Positions 8,330 through 15,638 of a DNA stretch of 64,000 nt are shown in pieces. Position numbers and translations under genes: made by a program. Below the pieces are notes generated by a model. The model saw only the letters and a list, made by a program, of their open reading frames with translations. It was not told the DNA's origin and did not search any database. Location: contig LT160593.1 in assembly GCA_900049755.1 (NCBI GenBank), positions 1,080,938-1,144,937 of the forward strand, given 5' to 3'. Position 1 is the stretch's first letter. Each line of letters opens with the position of its first letter. This stretch comes from Corynebacterium provencense (GTDB lineage Bacteria; Actinomycetota; Actinomycetes; Mycobacteriales; Mycobacteriaceae).

Positions 8330-9514
8330 ATGAAGTACACCGTCCGCACCCTCACCGCCGCCACCGTCGCCGCGGCCGCCGCCGTCTCCCTCGCAGCCTG
8401 CGGAGGCGATGACTCGTCCACGTCCGCGGCGTCCTACGACGGCGAGATCGGCTCCACCGACCTGTCCTCGGTCTGCCCTTCCACCGTCGTCGTGCAGACC
8501 GACTGGTTCCCCGAGGCTGAGCACGGGCACCTCTACGAACAGCTGAACTACGGAGGTGAGGGCAAGGACCACATCACCATCGACGCGGACAAGAAGACCG
8601 TCTCCGGGCCGCTGTTCGACGGGGCGAACGGATACACGGGCGTGAACCTGGAGATCCGTTCCGGCGGCCCGGCCATCGGCAACCAGTCGGTGACCTCGCA
8701 GATGTACCAGGACCAGGACATTCTCCTCGGCTACGTCGACACCGACCAGTCCATCCAGCATTCCGCGGACATGCCCACCGTCGGGGTGATGACCACCCTG
8801 GACAAGAGCCCGCAGATGATCATGTGGGATCCGGCGACCTACCCTGACGTCCACGGGATCGCCGACCTCAAGGACAAGAACGTCACGGTGCTCACCTTCG
8901 CTGACATGTCCTACATCAAGTACCTCACCGGTTCCGGCATCCTCAACCAGTCGCAGATCGACGAATCCTACGACGGCGCCCCCGCCACCTTCGTCGCCGC
9001 CGGCGGAGCCAAGGCCCAGCAGGGCTACTCCTCCTCGGAGCCCTACAACTACGAGAACACCATCGAGGGCTGGAAGAAGCCCGTCGAGTACCAGCTCATC
9101 CACGATGTCGGATTCCCGACGTACAAGTCCGCCCTCGCTGTCCGCGCCGATGCCAAGGACGCCAACGCCGACTGCCTGAAGGAGCTCGTCCCCGTCCTCC
9201 AGCGTGGTGAGAAGTCGTACCTGGACAACCCGGACGCCACCAATGAACTCATCGTCGAAACGGTGTCCGAGTTCAACTCCGGCTGGGTCTACGACGCCGG
9301 CAACGCCTCCTACGGTGTGGACAAGATGAGGGACGAGAAGCTCGTCGCCAACGGTGCGGACGGCACCCTCGGTTCCTTCGAGGACGCCCGACTGTCCCGC
9401 CTCGTCGACATCCTCACCCCGATCTTCGCCGCCCAGAACACCCCGGTGAAGGACGGCGTGAAGAACTCCGAGTTCGCCACCAACGAGTTCCTCGACCCGG
9501 GGGTGTCACTGTGA
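8330..9514 (+). CDS. ABC transporter substrate-binding lipoprotein
   Basis: 394-aa secreted lipoprotein. A signal peptide MKYTVRTLTAATVAAAAAVS ends in a lipobox LAAC, so Cys is lipidated and the mature protein is anchored outside the membrane. The body (VVQTDWFPEAEHGHLYEQL, then LKDKNVTVLTFADMSYI) fits the NMT1/SsuA-like or ThiY-like periplasmic fold that binds aromatic or heterocyclic nitrogen compounds. AGGAG precedes the ATG by 7 nt. Its stop overlaps the GTG of the FAD oxidase gene, so import and oxidation are translationally coupled. Ligand unknown; a pyrimidine-, triazine- or creatinine-like molecule is inferred from the operon. Confidence 0.92.
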   Translation: MKYTVRTLTAATVAAAAAVSLAACGGDDSSTSAASYDGEIGSTDLSSVCPSTVVVQTDWFPEAEHGHLYEQLNYGGEGKDHITIDADKKTVSGPLFDGANGYTGVNLEIRSGGPAIGNQSVTSQMYQDQDILLGYVDTDQSIQHSADMPTVGVMTTLDKSPQMIMWDPATYPDVHGIADLKDKNVTVLTFADMSYIKYLTGSGILNQSQIDESYDGAPATFVAAGGAKAQQGYSSSEPYNYENTIEGWKKPVEYQLIHDVGFPTYKSALAVRADAKDANADCLKELVPVLQRGEKSYLDNPDATNELIVETVSEFNSGWVYDAGNASYGVDKMRDEKLVANGADGTLGSFEDARLSRLVDILTPIFAAQNTPVKDGVKNSEFATNEFLDPGVSL

Positions 9515-10941
9515 GCCAGGCAGTCAGGGAAGGGGTGAAGGTCAGCACCGACGTCGGCCATCTCTTCGCCGTCGCCGACGGCCGGGGACGCCCCGACTTC
9601 ACCCCCGCCGACGTCGACGCCCTCGTCGACGATCTTCTCGCGGTTCTCGGACCTCGCGGGGTGACCCAGCTGCCGCGCGCGGTGGAACGTGCCTCACGCG
9701 ACGGTTCCGGGATGTCCCCGGTGATCACCGCCCAGGTCGCCGACGGTGAACTCGGCGTCCCCGACGTGGTCTGTTATCCGCGCAGTGTCGAGGAGGTGCC
9801 GGAGATCATGCGGGCGGCCGTCCGCCACAATGTGCCGGTCACCACCCGGGGCAAGGGCACCGGGAACTACGGTCAGGTCCTGCCCAGGTTCGGTGGACTG
9901 GTCCTCGACATGACCTCCCTGACCACCATCCACGGACTCGACCCGGCAGACACCGGGGCCGGGACGATCACGGCGGACGCCGGGGCGCAGATGCTCTCCC
10001 TGGAGAGTTACGCCTGGGAACACGGACACCAGCTGTGGATGTACCCCTCCACCGTGCAGTCCACCCTCGGCGGTTTCCTCGGCGGAGGTTCCGCCGGGAC
10101 GGGAACCATCGTGCACGGGCGCAACCACGAGGGGTTCGTCACCGCCGTGGACATCGTCCCCGCCACCGAGGACGCCAGGATCATCCACCTCGAAGGCGAG
10201 GACGCGCAACCCTACGTCCACACCTACGGGGTCGCCGGGGTCATCGTCCGGGCGACGGTCAAGGTCGAACCTCTGGCCGACTGGCGGGCCGTCTACGCCT
10301 CCTTCCCCTCCCGGGACGCCGCCTTCTCGGCAGCGACCGAGGTCATGCGGGCCCGGCTGCAGCCTCGGCTGATGTCCGCGGACGGCCCCGACATCGTCGC
10401 CGCCCTCCCGTCCGACGAGGCCTTCGTCCCCGGCCGTGGCAGCGTCCGGGGCATCCTCGACGCCTCCCGTCTGGACGATTTCACCCGGATCGTCTCCTCC
10501 TGCGGGGGACGGATGGAGGCCGTGCGCACCGGCATCAACGCCACGGTGAAACTGTCCACCCTGTCCTACAACCACCCGACCTGGTGGCTGCAGAAGAAGG
10601 AACCCGGCCGCTGGTTCCACATGGAGTGCCAGGGCACGGCCGTGGTGGAGCACCTCGACGAGGTACTGGCCGTCTACTCGACCCCGCTGAGGTCGGCGAG
10701 CTTCCACCTGGAGGTCGGCAACGGCATGATGTTCGGCATGGTCAACGGCCCGATCGACCCCGGTGAGTCCGTCACTTCGGTGAGGGAGCGGATCGCCGCC
10801 GGTGTCCCGCAGCTCGAGGCTCTCGGAGTGTCCGTGCACTCACCGCACCAGTGGTACATCGACCTGGAACCTGACCGGGTCCGGGCTCTCGCCACGGACT
10901 TCGACCCCCACGGCATCCTCAACCCCGGGAGGTGGATGTGA
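9511..10941 (+). CDS. FAD-binding oxidoreductase (PCMH/FAD-linked oxidase type)
   Basis: 476-aa flavoprotein of the GlcD/BBE superfamily. The PCMH FAD domain shows CYPRSVEEVPEIMRAA, VTTRGKGTGNYGQ, GAGTITADAGAQ and the diphosphate-binding PSTVQSTLGGFLGGGSAGTG; the protein ends in FDPHGILNPGRW, the usual C-terminal signature. No cysteine ligands for Fe-S clusters are seen. It probably dehydrogenates a small hydroxy- or amine compound arising from the imported substrate. It starts at GTG 9511, overlapping the binding-protein stop by 4 bp, and is overlapped by the creatininase-family gene. Confidence 0.9.
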   Translation: MSQAVREGVKVSTDVGHLFAVADGRGRPDFTPADVDALVDDLLAVLGPRGVTQLPRAVERASRDGSGMSPVITAQVADGELGVPDVVCYPRSVEEVPEIMRAAVRHNVPVTTRGKGTGNYGQVLPRFGGLVLDMTSLTTIHGLDPADTGAGTITADAGAQMLSLESYAWEHGHQLWMYPSTVQSTLGGFLGGGSAGTGTIVHGRNHEGFVTAVDIVPATEDARIIHLEGEDAQPYVHTYGVAGVIVRATVKVEPLADWRAVYASFPSRDAAFSAATEVMRARLQPRLMSADGPDIVAALPSDEAFVPGRGSVRGILDASRLDDFTRIVSSCGGRMEAVRTGINATVKLSTLSYNHPTWWLQKKEPGRWFHMECQGTAVVEHLDEVLAVYSTPLRSASFHLEVGNGMMFGMVNGPIDPGESVTSVRERIAAGVPQLEALGVSVHSPHQWYIDLEPDRVRALATDFDPHGILNPGRWM

Positions 10942-11714
10942 GTACCGCGTCCCGCCGCTGGGCGGATCTCAGCACGGCCGAGGTTCCCACCGCCGTCGGC
11001 CCCGGCTCACTGGTGGTTCTGCCGGTCGGTGCCGTGGAGCCGCACGGCCCCCACCTTCCCATGTCCACCGATGCGGTGATGGCCGCTGCCGTGGCGTCCG
11101 CTGTGGTGGAACGGTCCGTCGCCGCCGGTCATGACCTGTGGCTGCTGCCGACCCTGTCGGTGACCAAGTCCGACGAGCATTCCGCCCTGCCCGGCACCCT
11201 GTGGCTGAACGCCTCGACCCTCTTCGCCACGATGGTGGACCTGGGCCGGTCGCTGGCCGCCTCGGGGGTGCGCCGGCTGCTCATCGTCAACGGCCACGGC
11301 GGCAACTCTGCGCTGCTGGAGGTCGCCCTACGTGAACTGCGCAGGCGTTTCGACCTGCGGACCTTCCTGGTCTCCTCGCCTCCCACCCCGGGGGAGACGG
11401 AGTTCGGCATGGGTATCCACGCCGGATGGTCCGAGACCTCGATGATGCTTCACGTCGCCCCGGAGCTGGTCTCCATGGACGCCGCAGCTGAACTCGGTCC
11501 GAAGCCCGCCGCCGCTGTGGCGTCCGGCAGTCACGTCGGTTTCGGCAGAACTGTGAAGTTCGGTTGGCTGTCGACCGACTTCGACGCCTCAGGCGTGGTG
11601 GGGGACCCCACCGGTGCCACGGCGGAGGCCGGGGAGCGGCTCTTCGAGGACTACGTCACTTCAGTGGTGGACGCCGTCCCCGAGATCCTCACCTTCAACC
11701 CGGGGGCACTGTGA
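10938..11714 (+). CDS. Creatininase-family amidohydrolase
   Basis: About 258-aa metal-dependent amide hydrolase of the creatininase/FAPy-deformylase/MftE family. Metal-binding motifs are clear: LPVGAVEPHGPHLPMSTD (Glu, His, Asp), LIVNGHGGNSALL and GIHAGWSETSMML (His and Glu). GTG 10938 is preferred because GGAGGTGGAT lies directly upstream; an in-frame GTG at 10932 sits within that site. It overlaps the FAD oxidase stop. Known members open creatinine, formamidopyrimidines or peptides; in this operon an amide or cyclic ureide from the amidohydrolase pathway is a likely substrate (inference). Ends with a TGATG overlap to the next gene. Confidence 0.92.
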   Translation: MSTASRRWADLSTAEVPTAVGPGSLVVLPVGAVEPHGPHLPMSTDAVMAAAVASAVVERSVAAGHDLWLLPTLSVTKSDEHSALPGTLWLNASTLFATMVDLGRSLAASGVRRLLIVNGHGGNSALLEVALRELRRRFDLRTFLVSSPPTPGETEFGMGIHAGWSETSMMLHVAPELVSMDAAAELGPKPAAAVASGSHVGFGRTVKFGWLSTDFDASGVVGDPTGATAEAGERLFEDYVTSVVDAVPEILTFNPGAL

Positions 11715-12460
11715 TGACGGCGGCGACGGACCGTTCCACAGGCACGGTCACAGGCACGGTCACAGACCCCACCGTGCTCTTCGACACCTGGATGTCGGAC
11801 TTCCGCGCCCTCATCGCCGAGGACGCCGGTCTGACCTGGCCGCCGGTCTCCGGGGACCTCTCGGAGGTTCCGCCGGTGCTCATGACACTGGCCACGGTCG
11901 GCCCGGACGGCTACCCGCGGACCAGGAATGTCATGGTCAGTCACACCGGCGCCGCCGGGTCGCCGGCGGCCGGCCGGATCTACCTTCACACCGACTCCCG
12001 GTCCGACAAGGCCCGGCACATCGGGGCCGACCCGAAGGTCTCGTTGACTGTCCTCGCACCTGACCGGTCGCGTCAGGTCACCGTCGTCGGGGACGCCGTG
12101 CGCTCCGATCCGGACGAGGAGGCGGAGGCGTTCTCCGGCCGGGTCCGCTATCTCCAGCTGCTCGCCTGGTTGAACGACAGTGACCTGGCGCAGCGTCCCG
12201 AGGATGAACGGCACCGGACATGGGCACAGTTCGCTGCCGCGCACCCGGACCTCTCCTCCACTCCTCCCGACACCTGGGCCGGTTACGCGGTCGTGCCGCG
12301 GGAGTACCTGTTCTGGACCGCCGACTCCGACGGCCCGTCCCGTCGGCTGCACTTCACCCGTCCCTCCGGCCGCCTGCCCGGCACCGTGCCCGGCACTGTG
12401 CCCGGCACCGTGCCCGGCACTGTGGCCGACAACTGGATCATGGAGGTCCTGCCCGGATGA
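11714..12460 (+). CDS. Pyridoxamine 5'-phosphate oxidase-like flavoprotein
   Basis: 248-aa PNPOx-fold protein. GPDGYPRTRNVMV and YLHTDSRSDKARHI match the FMN-binding strands of pyridoxamine-phosphate oxidases, and the C-terminus WTADSDGPSRRLHFTR resembles the PNPOx dimerisation region. Genuine PNPOx ends in RLxP; here the tail is replaced by GTVPGTVPGTVPGTV encoded by a 12-bp repeat, so a role in B6 synthesis is doubtful and a flavin-dependent pathway role is more likely. ATG overlaps the creatininase stop by one base; its own stop overlaps the next ATG. Confidence 0.85.
   Translation: MTAATDRSTGTVTGTVTDPTVLFDTWMSDFRALIAEDAGLTWPPVSGDLSEVPPVLMTLATVGPDGYPRTRNVMVSHTGAAGSPAAGRIYLHTDSRSDKARHIGADPKVSLTVLAPDRSRQVTVVGDAVRSDPDEEAEAFSGRVRYLQLLAWLNDSDLAQRPEDERHRTWAQFAAAHPDLSSTPPDTWAGYAVVPREYLFWTADSDGPSRRLHFTRPSGRLPGTVPGTVPGTVPGTVADNWIMEVLPG
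12377..12424. repeat. 12-bp tandem repeat, four copies
   Basis: CCCGGCACCGTG alternates with CCCGGCACTGTG, two copies each, encoding a Pro-Gly-Thr-Val repeat near the C-terminus of the PNPOx-like protein. A related 12-bp repeat (about 11738-11765) encodes Gly-Thr-Val at its N-terminus. Confidence 0.95.
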
Positions 12461-13884
12461 GCACCACCCGCACCGCCGTCTTCACCGACGCCGTCATCAT
12501 CCCCGTCGACCCGGAACAGCCCCGCTGGTTCCGCGGATGGCTCTCCGTCGACGACACCGGCCGCATCAGCGGCCTCGGGGAGGGGACACCCCCCACCTCA
12601 CTCACGGCGTCCTGCCTGGCCGCCGGAGGCCGTGTCACCGACCTCGACGGGGCGTTCCTCGCACCGGGGTTCGTCTCCGGTCACAGCCACATCTACACCG
12701 GCGGCATGCGCGGGGTGGAGCACTCCTCACCCCTGTACGCGTGGGTCACGCAGAATTCGGCGATGCTCGCCGACGCCGACCCGGAGACGATGTACTGGCT
12801 GTCGAGGGCCGGAGGTCTCGACCACCTCGCATCCGGGGTGACCTCGGTCTACAACTTCACGCAGTCCCGGGTGATCTGCCGTTTCGACTACGCGACCTCG
12901 ACACTGAAGGCCGTGAAAGTCCACGACCCGGACTTCGTCATCCGTCAGATCGACGGCGTGGAGGCCTCCGGTATCCGCTCGGTGACCTCGGTCCGCGTCG
13001 ACGACGAACAGCTTCCCGAGGACGAGGCGGTCGCCGGCTTCGACGCTGCAATGCAACGCCTGGCGTCCTCGGCGGACGGGCCCGCCGCCGATCTCAACCT
13101 GGGCGGTTCAGTCTACGGCGCGGTGCAGTGGGCCTCGCGTCCCCGCACCGCCGAGCTCGAGAGGGAGCTCATGGTGAAGTGGGGTGTCACGGACCAGGCA
13201 CACTTCGTGGAGACTGCCGAGCAGATCGACATCCAGCAGTCGAAGTTCGACTGGTACGACGACGCCGGAGTCCTCGGGCCGGACTTCGCCTTCGGCCACT
13301 TCGTGCACCCCACCGGGCACATGGTGGACCGGGTCGTGGAATCCGGGACCTCTGTGGTGTGGCAGGCCATGTCCAACGGCCGGCTGGGCTCCGGGATCGC
13401 CGACATCACCACCCTCCTGGCACGGGGCGTGACCGTGGGGATGGGGGTCGACGACCAGTCCTGCACCGACACAACCGACCCCTTCGAGAACATGCGCACC
13501 GGCCTGTTCACACAGCGGGCTGTCCACTCGGACCCTTCGGTCATGTCGGTGGACCAGGTACTGCACCTGCACACCCTCGGTTCCGCGGAGGCTGTGGGGA
13601 TCTCTGACCGGGTCGGCTCGCTGACGGTCGGAAAATTCGCCGACCTGGTGGTCGTGGACCCCCGGGACCCTGCCACGGGTCCCGTGTGGGATCCGGTGGC
13701 GACATATGTGCTGGCCTGCGGACTGCGGCACCTGCGTACCGTGTACGTCGGCGGGAAGGTCGCCTTCGACGCCACCTCCCCGGTCGTCGGAGCCGACGGG
13801 GTGACTGTCCGGGAGGTCAACCGGCTCGCTGACGAAGGCATGGTCCGTTCCGCGCTCGCCGGCGGTTTCACTCCGGCGTACTGA
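12457..13884 (+). CDS. Amidohydrolase-family protein (SsnA/TrzA/AtzB group)
   Basis: 475-aa metal-dependent hydrolase. Metal HxH appears as PGFVSGHSHIYTGG; further ligands are His in DQAHFVETAEQ, His in FGHFVHPTGH and the catalytic Asp in VGMGVDDQSCTDTTD. The C-terminal beta-sandwich ends in VGSLTVGKFADLVVVDPRDP and LRTVYVGGKVAFDA, as in this family. Reaction class: hydrolytic deamination or amide cleavage on a heterocycle. It starts at ATG 12457, overlapping the previous stop (ATGA), and closes the importer operon; a long hairpin follows it. Confidence 0.9.
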   Translation: MSTTRTAVFTDAVIIPVDPEQPRWFRGWLSVDDTGRISGLGEGTPPTSLTASCLAAGGRVTDLDGAFLAPGFVSGHSHIYTGGMRGVEHSSPLYAWVTQNSAMLADADPETMYWLSRAGGLDHLASGVTSVYNFTQSRVICRFDYATSTLKAVKVHDPDFVIRQIDGVEASGIRSVTSVRVDDEQLPEDEAVAGFDAAMQRLASSADGPAADLNLGGSVYGAVQWASRPRTAELERELMVKWGVTDQAHFVETAEQIDIQQSKFDWYDDAGVLGPDFAFGHFVHPTGHMVDRVVESGTSVVWQAMSNGRLGSGIADITTLLARGVTVGMGVDDQSCTDTTDPFENMRTGLFTQRAVHSDPSVMSVDQVLHLHTLGSAEAVGISDRVGSLTVGKFADLVVVDPRDPATGPVWDPVATYVLACGLRHLRTVYVGGKVAFDATSPVVGADGVTVREVNRLADEGMVRSALAGGFTPAY

Positions 13885-13894
13885 GGCGGCCCGC

Positions 13895-13939
13895 CTGCCG
13901 GACCGGACGGTCCGCTGACAGCGGATCCGCCTCCGGCAG
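13895..13939. terminator. Compound stem-loop after the amidohydrolase operon
   Basis: CTGCCGGA (13895-13902) pairs with TCCGGCAG (13932-13939), and inside it TCCGCT (13911-13916) pairs with AGCGGA (13920-13925) around a 3-nt loop. There is no T-tract, so it would be an actinobacterial-type terminator. The inner stem is also a perfect ClgR-type core, so the element may be an operator instead of, or as well as, a terminator. Confidence 0.5.
13913..13923. promoter_or_regulatory. ClgR/PopR-type operator core upstream of the clpP pair
   Basis: CGCTGACAGCG matches the core CGC-Y-N-A-N-R-GCG that I recall for ClgR/PopR boxes in actinobacteria. It lies about 60 bp upstream of the clpP start, and a ClgR/PopR-like gene closes the same module. 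The flanks do not match the extended A/T-rich consensus, so binding is a prediction. Confidence 0.55.
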
Positions 13940-13983
13940 CGTGGCCTTGCCGGTGCCAGTGCGGCACCACCAGGGTGGACACC

Positions 13984-14613
13984 ATGTCAGAGAACACACC
14001 CGACCCCACCCGTATCCTCGACGCCGAGATCTACCGGGACCTCTTCGAGCGCCGCACTGTCGTCCTCGGCGACGCTCTCGGGCAGGACACCGCCAACCGT
14101 CTCTGCGCCTCGGTCCTGCTCCTGTCCGCCCGCGACCCGGAGGCGGACATCGTTCTGCTCATCAACTCCCCCGGAGGTTCCGTGCCGGGGATGCTCGCCA
14201 TCCGTGACTGCCTGCGCGGCGTCCCCAATGACGTCGCCACTGTCAACCTCGGCATGGCCTACAGTGCCGGCCAGTTCCTGCTGTCCTCGGGGACGCCTGG
14301 CAAGCGCTACGCCCTGCCGCACTCGAAGGTGCTGCTGCACCAGGGCTCGGGCGGTATCGGCGGCACCGCGCAGGACATCGAGATCCAGGCGGCGGACATC
14401 ACCCACACCCGCGACACCGTGCTCGGCTGCATCTCCGACGACACAGGACGACCTCTCGACCAGGTCACCCGCGACTCACTCCGTGACCGGTGGTTCACCG
14501 CGGAGGAGGCGAAGGAGTACGGCTTCGTCGACCACATCGTGTCCGACCTGGGCTTCCTCACCGGCCCCGGCGCGCTCACCGCCCGTCGTCCCCGCCTGGG
14601 ACTGGGGGCCTGA
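13984..14613 (+). CDS. clpP: ATP-dependent Clp protease proteolytic subunit (catalytic)
   Basis: 209-aa ClpP peptidase subunit that assembles into tetradecameric rings and degrades proteins delivered by Clp ATPases. The handle and oxyanion regions are typical: LLINSPGGSVPGML, catalytic Ser in NLGMAYSAGQFLLSSG, catalytic His in LPHSKVLLHQGSGG and the conserved Asp region in SLRDRWFTAEEAKEYGFVD. ATG 13984 is used; an in-frame GTG 9 nt upstream is possible. It is followed by a second, divergent ClpP with only 2 nt between stop and GTG. No ClpX/ClpC or trigger factor gene is adjacent, so this is an accessory pair like streptomycete clpP3-clpP4, distinct from the housekeeping operon (inference). 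Confidence 0.93.
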   Translation: MSENTPDPTRILDAEIYRDLFERRTVVLGDALGQDTANRLCASVLLLSARDPEADIVLLINSPGGSVPGMLAIRDCLRGVPNDVATVNLGMAYSAGQFLLSSGTPGKRYALPHSKVLLHQGSGGIGGTAQDIEIQAADITHTRDTVLGCISDDTGRPLDQVTRDSLRDRWFTAEEAKEYGFVDHIVSDLGFLTGPGALTARRPRLGLGA

Positions 14614-14615
14614 CC

Positions 14616-15209
14616 GTGACCAGTTACCCGATCCCCTACGTCACCACCTCCACCCCGGTCGGCGAGAAGACGGTGGACATCTACAGCCGCCTGCTCGACG
14701 AACGCATCGTCTACCTCGGCACCCCCGTCGACGACGGTGTGGCGAACGCGGTCATCGCCCAGCTACTTCACCTCGAGAGCGAGAGTGCGGACGCCCCTGT
14801 CTCGCTGTACATCAACTCGCCGGGCGGGTCCCTGTGGGCGACGATGGCGATCGTGGACTGCCTCGAGTTCATCCGGCCGCAGGTGGAGACCACCTGTGTG
14901 GGCCAGGCTGTGGCCTCCGCCGCTCTGCTGCTGGCCTCAGGGACGCCGGGGTGCCGGGCGATCCTGCACCACGGGCGGGTCGTCCTGTCCGCCCCGGCCA
15001 CCGAGGGGGGACGCGGCACCATCCCCGATCTCATCATCGAGGCCGAGGAGATGGAGCGGGTCCGCCGGCTGCAGGAGGAGGTGCTGGCCTCCCACTGCGG
15101 ACGCACCGCGGACCAGGTCAGGGAGGACACCGAACGTCAGCTGGTGCTCACCCCGGAGGCGGCGGTCGAGTACGGGATCGTCGACAGGGTGCTCACGCGG
15201 CGCACATGA
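14616..15209 (+). CDS. ClpP-like paralogue with substituted catalytic residues
   Basis: 197-aa ClpP-fold protein in tandem with the catalytic ClpP. It keeps the fold landmarks LYINSPGGSLWATMAI, ASGTPGCRAIL and EAAVEYGIVDRVL. In the nucleophile loop the canonical GQAASxxA reads GQAVASAALLL: the nucleophile column holds Ala and the only Ser is shifted by one. In the His strand LPxARVLIHQP reads LHHGRVVLSAP, so the catalytic His column is Ser. It is therefore probably inactive as a protease and may act as a structural or regulatory ring partner, though a shifted register cannot be excluded by eye. GTG 14616; its 3' end overlaps the convergent regulator gene by 17 bp. Confidence 0.88.
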   Translation: MTSYPIPYVTTSTPVGEKTVDIYSRLLDERIVYLGTPVDDGVANAVIAQLLHLESESADAPVSLYINSPGGSLWATMAIVDCLEFIRPQVETTCVGQAVASAALLLASGTPGCRAILHHGRVVLSAPATEGGRGTIPDLIIEAEEMERVRRLQEEVLASHCGRTADQVREDTERQLVLTPEAAVEYGIVDRVLTRRT

Positions 15210-15594
15210 GGACGGTCCCGCCGGAGCCGGCTGCTGCAGCACCCCAGCCGCGGACCGCCGAGCGGGTGAGTTCGAAAGAGGACTTCCCCAGCGCCCCGGC
15301 CACCGCCTCAAGCATCTCCGAGGACGGGTCCTTCATGCCTCGTTCCAGTTCGGAGAGGTACTGCGGCGAGATCCCGGCCCGGGCGGCGGTGTCCCTGAGA
15401 CGTTCCTTCCTGGCGGTGCGGTGACGGCGGATCTCCTCGCCGAGTACCTCCCGCCACAGTCGGTCCGGGACCGTACGTTGCGGAGTTCCCGTTCCCCGAC
15501 CACGCGGGTGCAGCGGCACCACGGTGACGTCGGACATGCTGTCGGTGGAGGTTCCCGCCGGGGAGCTCTGTGTGGTGTCCGTGCGCTCACTCAT
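15193..15594 (-). CDS. ClgR/PopR-like XRE-family transcriptional regulator
   Basis: 133-aa helix-turn-helix protein. The HTH block LRDTAARAGISPQYLSELER followed by GMKDPSSEMLEAVAGALG is the form seen in ClgR and PopR, the regulators of clp genes in actinobacteria. The protein ends in CAA: two C-terminal alanines are the known Clp-degradation signal of PopR in Streptomyces lividans, so its level may be set by Clp proteolysis. TAGGCT lies 7 nt upstream of the ATG, suggesting a leaderless transcript. It is convergent with, and overlaps, the ClpP-like gene, and a matching operator core lies upstream of the clpP pair. Together this predicts a feedback loop. Confidence 0.85.
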   Translation of the reverse strand: MSERTDTTQSSPAGTSTDSMSDVTVVPLHPRGRGTGTPQRTVPDRLWREVLGEEIRRHRTARKERLRDTAARAGISPQYLSELERGMKDPSSEMLEAVAGALGKSSFELTRSAVRGWGAAAAGSGGTVLMCAA

Positions 15595-15638
15595 GCCGAC
15601 CAGCCTACGGTGTCGGGCACCGGCGGGGCAGCACGAAG

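Noticed and set aside
12377-12424. CRISPR array
   Set aside because: The repeats are 12 bp, contiguous, without spacers and in frame inside a coding region; the other tandem repeats are likewise not CRISPR.
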